Both the position numbers and the translations under genes were made by a program. A stretch of 44,960 nt of DNA from Cryomorphaceae bacterium. Lineage in GTDB: Bacteria > Bacteroidota > Bacteroidia > Flavobacteriales > Crocinitomicaceae. Below, piece after piece: positions 43,738 to 44,960 of the stretch (positions within the stretch are counted from its first letter, which is position 1; each line of letters opens with the position of its first letter). The notes beneath the pieces were generated by a model that saw only the letters and a program-made list of their open reading frames with translations, did no database searches and had not been told where the DNA came from. Location: NCBI GenBank assembly GCA_021298235.1, contig JAJTDX010000015.1, positions 1-44,960 on the forward strand, in the 5' to 3' direction.

Positions 43738-44827
43738 TGCTGAAACCTATTCCAATGTACTTAATCTATTGAGGCAATGGAATGGTCCAGTTGAATTTAT
43801 TTCCGGCGAGTCAGAGTTGGAGCTGAACCGTTTACTTACCAGAGTTTGGGAGAATGAGGAGGATTTTGAGCTCAAAGCCTGCTACTCTGTTGAACCAAAT
43901 AATCGAAGCTACGCTGTATTCCCGATGGAAGAACAATATCAAACATGGGACTTCTTCTTCGATCAGTGTGGGAGATATAGATTGGAAAATGGCATCGATC
44001 AGAATGAGCAGATCTTCTTGTTAACCAACCTAGGCAATGATAAGAACTGGTTTGGAGCAGTGCATGAAAACAGAAAAGACTACTTCATTCAAACATCGGG
44101 TTGGGAACATTATTTTGGAAGTAAAATAGATATCCGTTTTCCAATAGCCTATGAAGTGGTAATCTGGTTAATTCGGCAGCTGATGTTTGATGATAGAAAT
44201 CAAATAATAAAAAATGTTCATCAGCAGTCACGCGGATGTGGAAATGATTTTTGTCAGCAAAAACGAGAAATCATTCTGAAGATGCGAACTGCGGACCTCT
44301 GCCATGATTGCATCGATCAACTGAAGCGTAAAGATGTCTCCCCACACATTGTTGAGCAACTTTTCGGAATTATGGAAGGGATTAGACAAGGGATAATGTA
44401 CCGCGAACGAATCAAGGTGTTTCACAAGCCAAGCCGATTAGAATTGCGAGGACACATGAAACGACTCTTTCTTCCAGATTTAGGAGACCTAGAGCTTCGT
44501 TTCAACCCTAAAGAAAAAACCCTCTATCTTTTTTACCTGAACCATCCGGAAGGGGTACATTTGACACATCTGCAAAACCACAGAGAAGAAATTACGCGCT
44601 ATTATCAATTGTTTACCAACAACTATAATCGGGAATCCATCGAGCGTTCCATCAATCTGCTTCTTGATCCTTTGGACAACGATATCAATGTTATTCTCTC
44701 CAGAATTAAACGCAAATTAAAGGATGCCGTTGGCGAACAACTTCTGGGATATTACATGATTGATGGCCAGCACGGCGAAGACAAAAAGATTCTTCTCGAC
44801 AGAGAATATGTAACTATTGTAGATTGA
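43703..44827 (+). CDS. Conserved protein with CxxxxC...CxxC cluster, unrecognised
   Basis: 374 residues, cytoplasmic by absence of signal. ATG 43703 overlaps the deacetylase by 35 nt. The middle holds four cysteines in the pattern RGCGNDFCQQKREI (Cys179, Cys184) and TADLCHDC (Cys200, Cys203), probably a zinc site. The C-terminal half has a block PDLGDLELRFNPKEKTLY, then FYLNHPEGVHLTHLQNHRE, ...SIERSINLLLDPLDNDIN and SRIKRKLKDAVG, that I recall as a recurrent C-terminal module in Bacteroidota proteins without assigned function. The first 170 residues have no match I recognise. Its stop codon is part of a 16-bp palindrome. Function is unknown; linkage to a VWA protein and a deacetylase suggests one pathway. 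Confidence 0.75.
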   Translation: MKVHLLRSNELDAETYSNVLNLLRQWNGPVEFISGESELELNRLLTRVWENEEDFELKACYSVEPNNRSYAVFPMEEQYQTWDFFFDQCGRYRLENGIDQNEQIFLLTNLGNDKNWFGAVHENRKDYFIQTSGWEHYFGSKIDIRFPIAYEVVIWLIRQLMFDDRNQIIKNVHQQSRGCGNDFCQQKREIILKMRTADLCHDCIDQLKRKDVSPHIVEQLFGIMEGIRQGIMYRERIKVFHKPSRLELRGHMKRLFLPDLGDLELRFNPKEKTLYLFYLNHPEGVHLTHLQNHREEITRYYQLFTNNYNRESIERSINLLLDPLDNDINVILSRIKRKLKDAVGEQLLGYYMIDGQHGEDKKILLDREYVTIVD

Positions 44828-44840
44828 AAGCAAGCTTTCA
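44825..44840. repeat. 16-bp hairpin palindrome, copy 1
   Basis: TGAAAGCAAGCTTTCA forms TGAAAGC/GCTTTCA around AA, or a 6-bp stem with CAAG loop. It overlaps the TGA stop of the preceding gene and may act as a transcription-end hairpin, although no T-run follows. Confidence 0.8.
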
Positions 44841-44944
44841 TTTCGCCCATAATGGGATTATTGCATGATCCCTGTGTGGGGAAGCTTAAAACACATCCCT
44901 GCTCTCGTACCTCGATCAGCTGGTCTTTTTTTGTTCCCGAAATT

Positions 44945-44960
44945 TGAAAGCAAGCTTTCA
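44945..44960. repeat. 16-bp hairpin palindrome, copy 2 (window edge)
   Basis: An identical TGAAAGCAAGCTTTCA exactly 120 bp after copy 1, and preceded by TT as copy 1 is preceded by T. The intervening 104 bp holds no gene, and has a GACCAGCTGATC-like imperfect palindrome on the minus strand and a T7 run at 44926-44932. The array could continue beyond the window. Confidence 0.8.

Noticed and set aside
44825..44960. CRISPR array
   Set aside because: Only two repeats are seen, they are 16 bp and palindromic, and the gap is 104 bp; no cas genes are nearby.

Overview
The window looks like a chromosomal segment of a Bacteroidota bacterium, most likely a Flavobacteriales relative (Crocinitomicaceae/Cryomorphaceae type). 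The reasons are: two adhesin-like proteins ending in type IX secretion (T9SS) type B sorting domains and one esterase with a type A-like tail; families largely restricted to Bacteroidota (DUF4292, DUF4846, DUF6132); an RprX/RprY-type two-component pair; moderate-to-low GC; no clear Shine-Dalgarno sequences; and repeated TAnnTTTG-like -7 boxes about 17-18 nt before start codons.

Layout. 1-4985: two tandem paralogous T9SS cargo adhesins, the first cut by the window edge. 5013-7007: a small DUF6132 membrane protein and a chromosomal PcfJ-domain protein. 7058-15806: a plus-strand housekeeping and envelope run of HemJ, enoyl-CoA hydratase, MOP-family flippase, dUTPase, sugar nucleotidyltransferase, TPR lipoprotein, DUF4292 lipoprotein, EnvC-like degenerate M23 protein and GNAT acetyltransferase. 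Several of these overlap by 1-17 nt, which suggests co-transcription and translational coupling. 15812-16624: a DUF4846 lipoprotein.

16699-18710 is the accessory patch. It holds a tRNA-Arg(CCT), two near-identical 155-bp direct repeats about 1.5 kb apart, a Fic gene between them, and a frameshifted remnant of a mobile mystery protein B-like Fic protein. A second copy of the tRNA 3' end lies 170 bp downstream of the gene and pairs better with the acceptor stem than the present one, which suggests that an element integrated into the tRNA.

18886-24773: fatty-acid desaturase, an LtaS-like phosphotransferase with an extended C-terminus, and four small exported proteins of unknown function. 24790-29486 (minus): a surface-polysaccharide cluster of FkbM methyltransferase, flippase, Wzz and O-antigen ligase/polymerase, the last carrying an in-frame TAA. 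29626-31946 (minus): response regulator and histidine kinase. 32104-35507: a large surface protein broken by an internal deletion with frameshift. 35508-39703 (minus): Ppx/GppA, Der, Era (with a deletion that removes the NKxD GTPase motif) and an outer-membrane protein. 39836-41884 (minus): coiled-coil lipoprotein and a secreted PHB-depolymerase-like esterase. 42042-44827: a cytoplasmic three-gene set of VWA protein, HDAC-fold deacetylase and an unrecognised four-cysteine protein, followed by two copies of a 16-bp hairpin palindrome exactly 120 bp apart.

The best candidates for something new are the tRNA-linked 155-bp repeat system with its Fic cargo and the VWA/HDAC/four-Cys operon. The three damaged genes (wzy-like, surface protein, era) need to be separated into real decay and assembly error, because era is normally indispensable.
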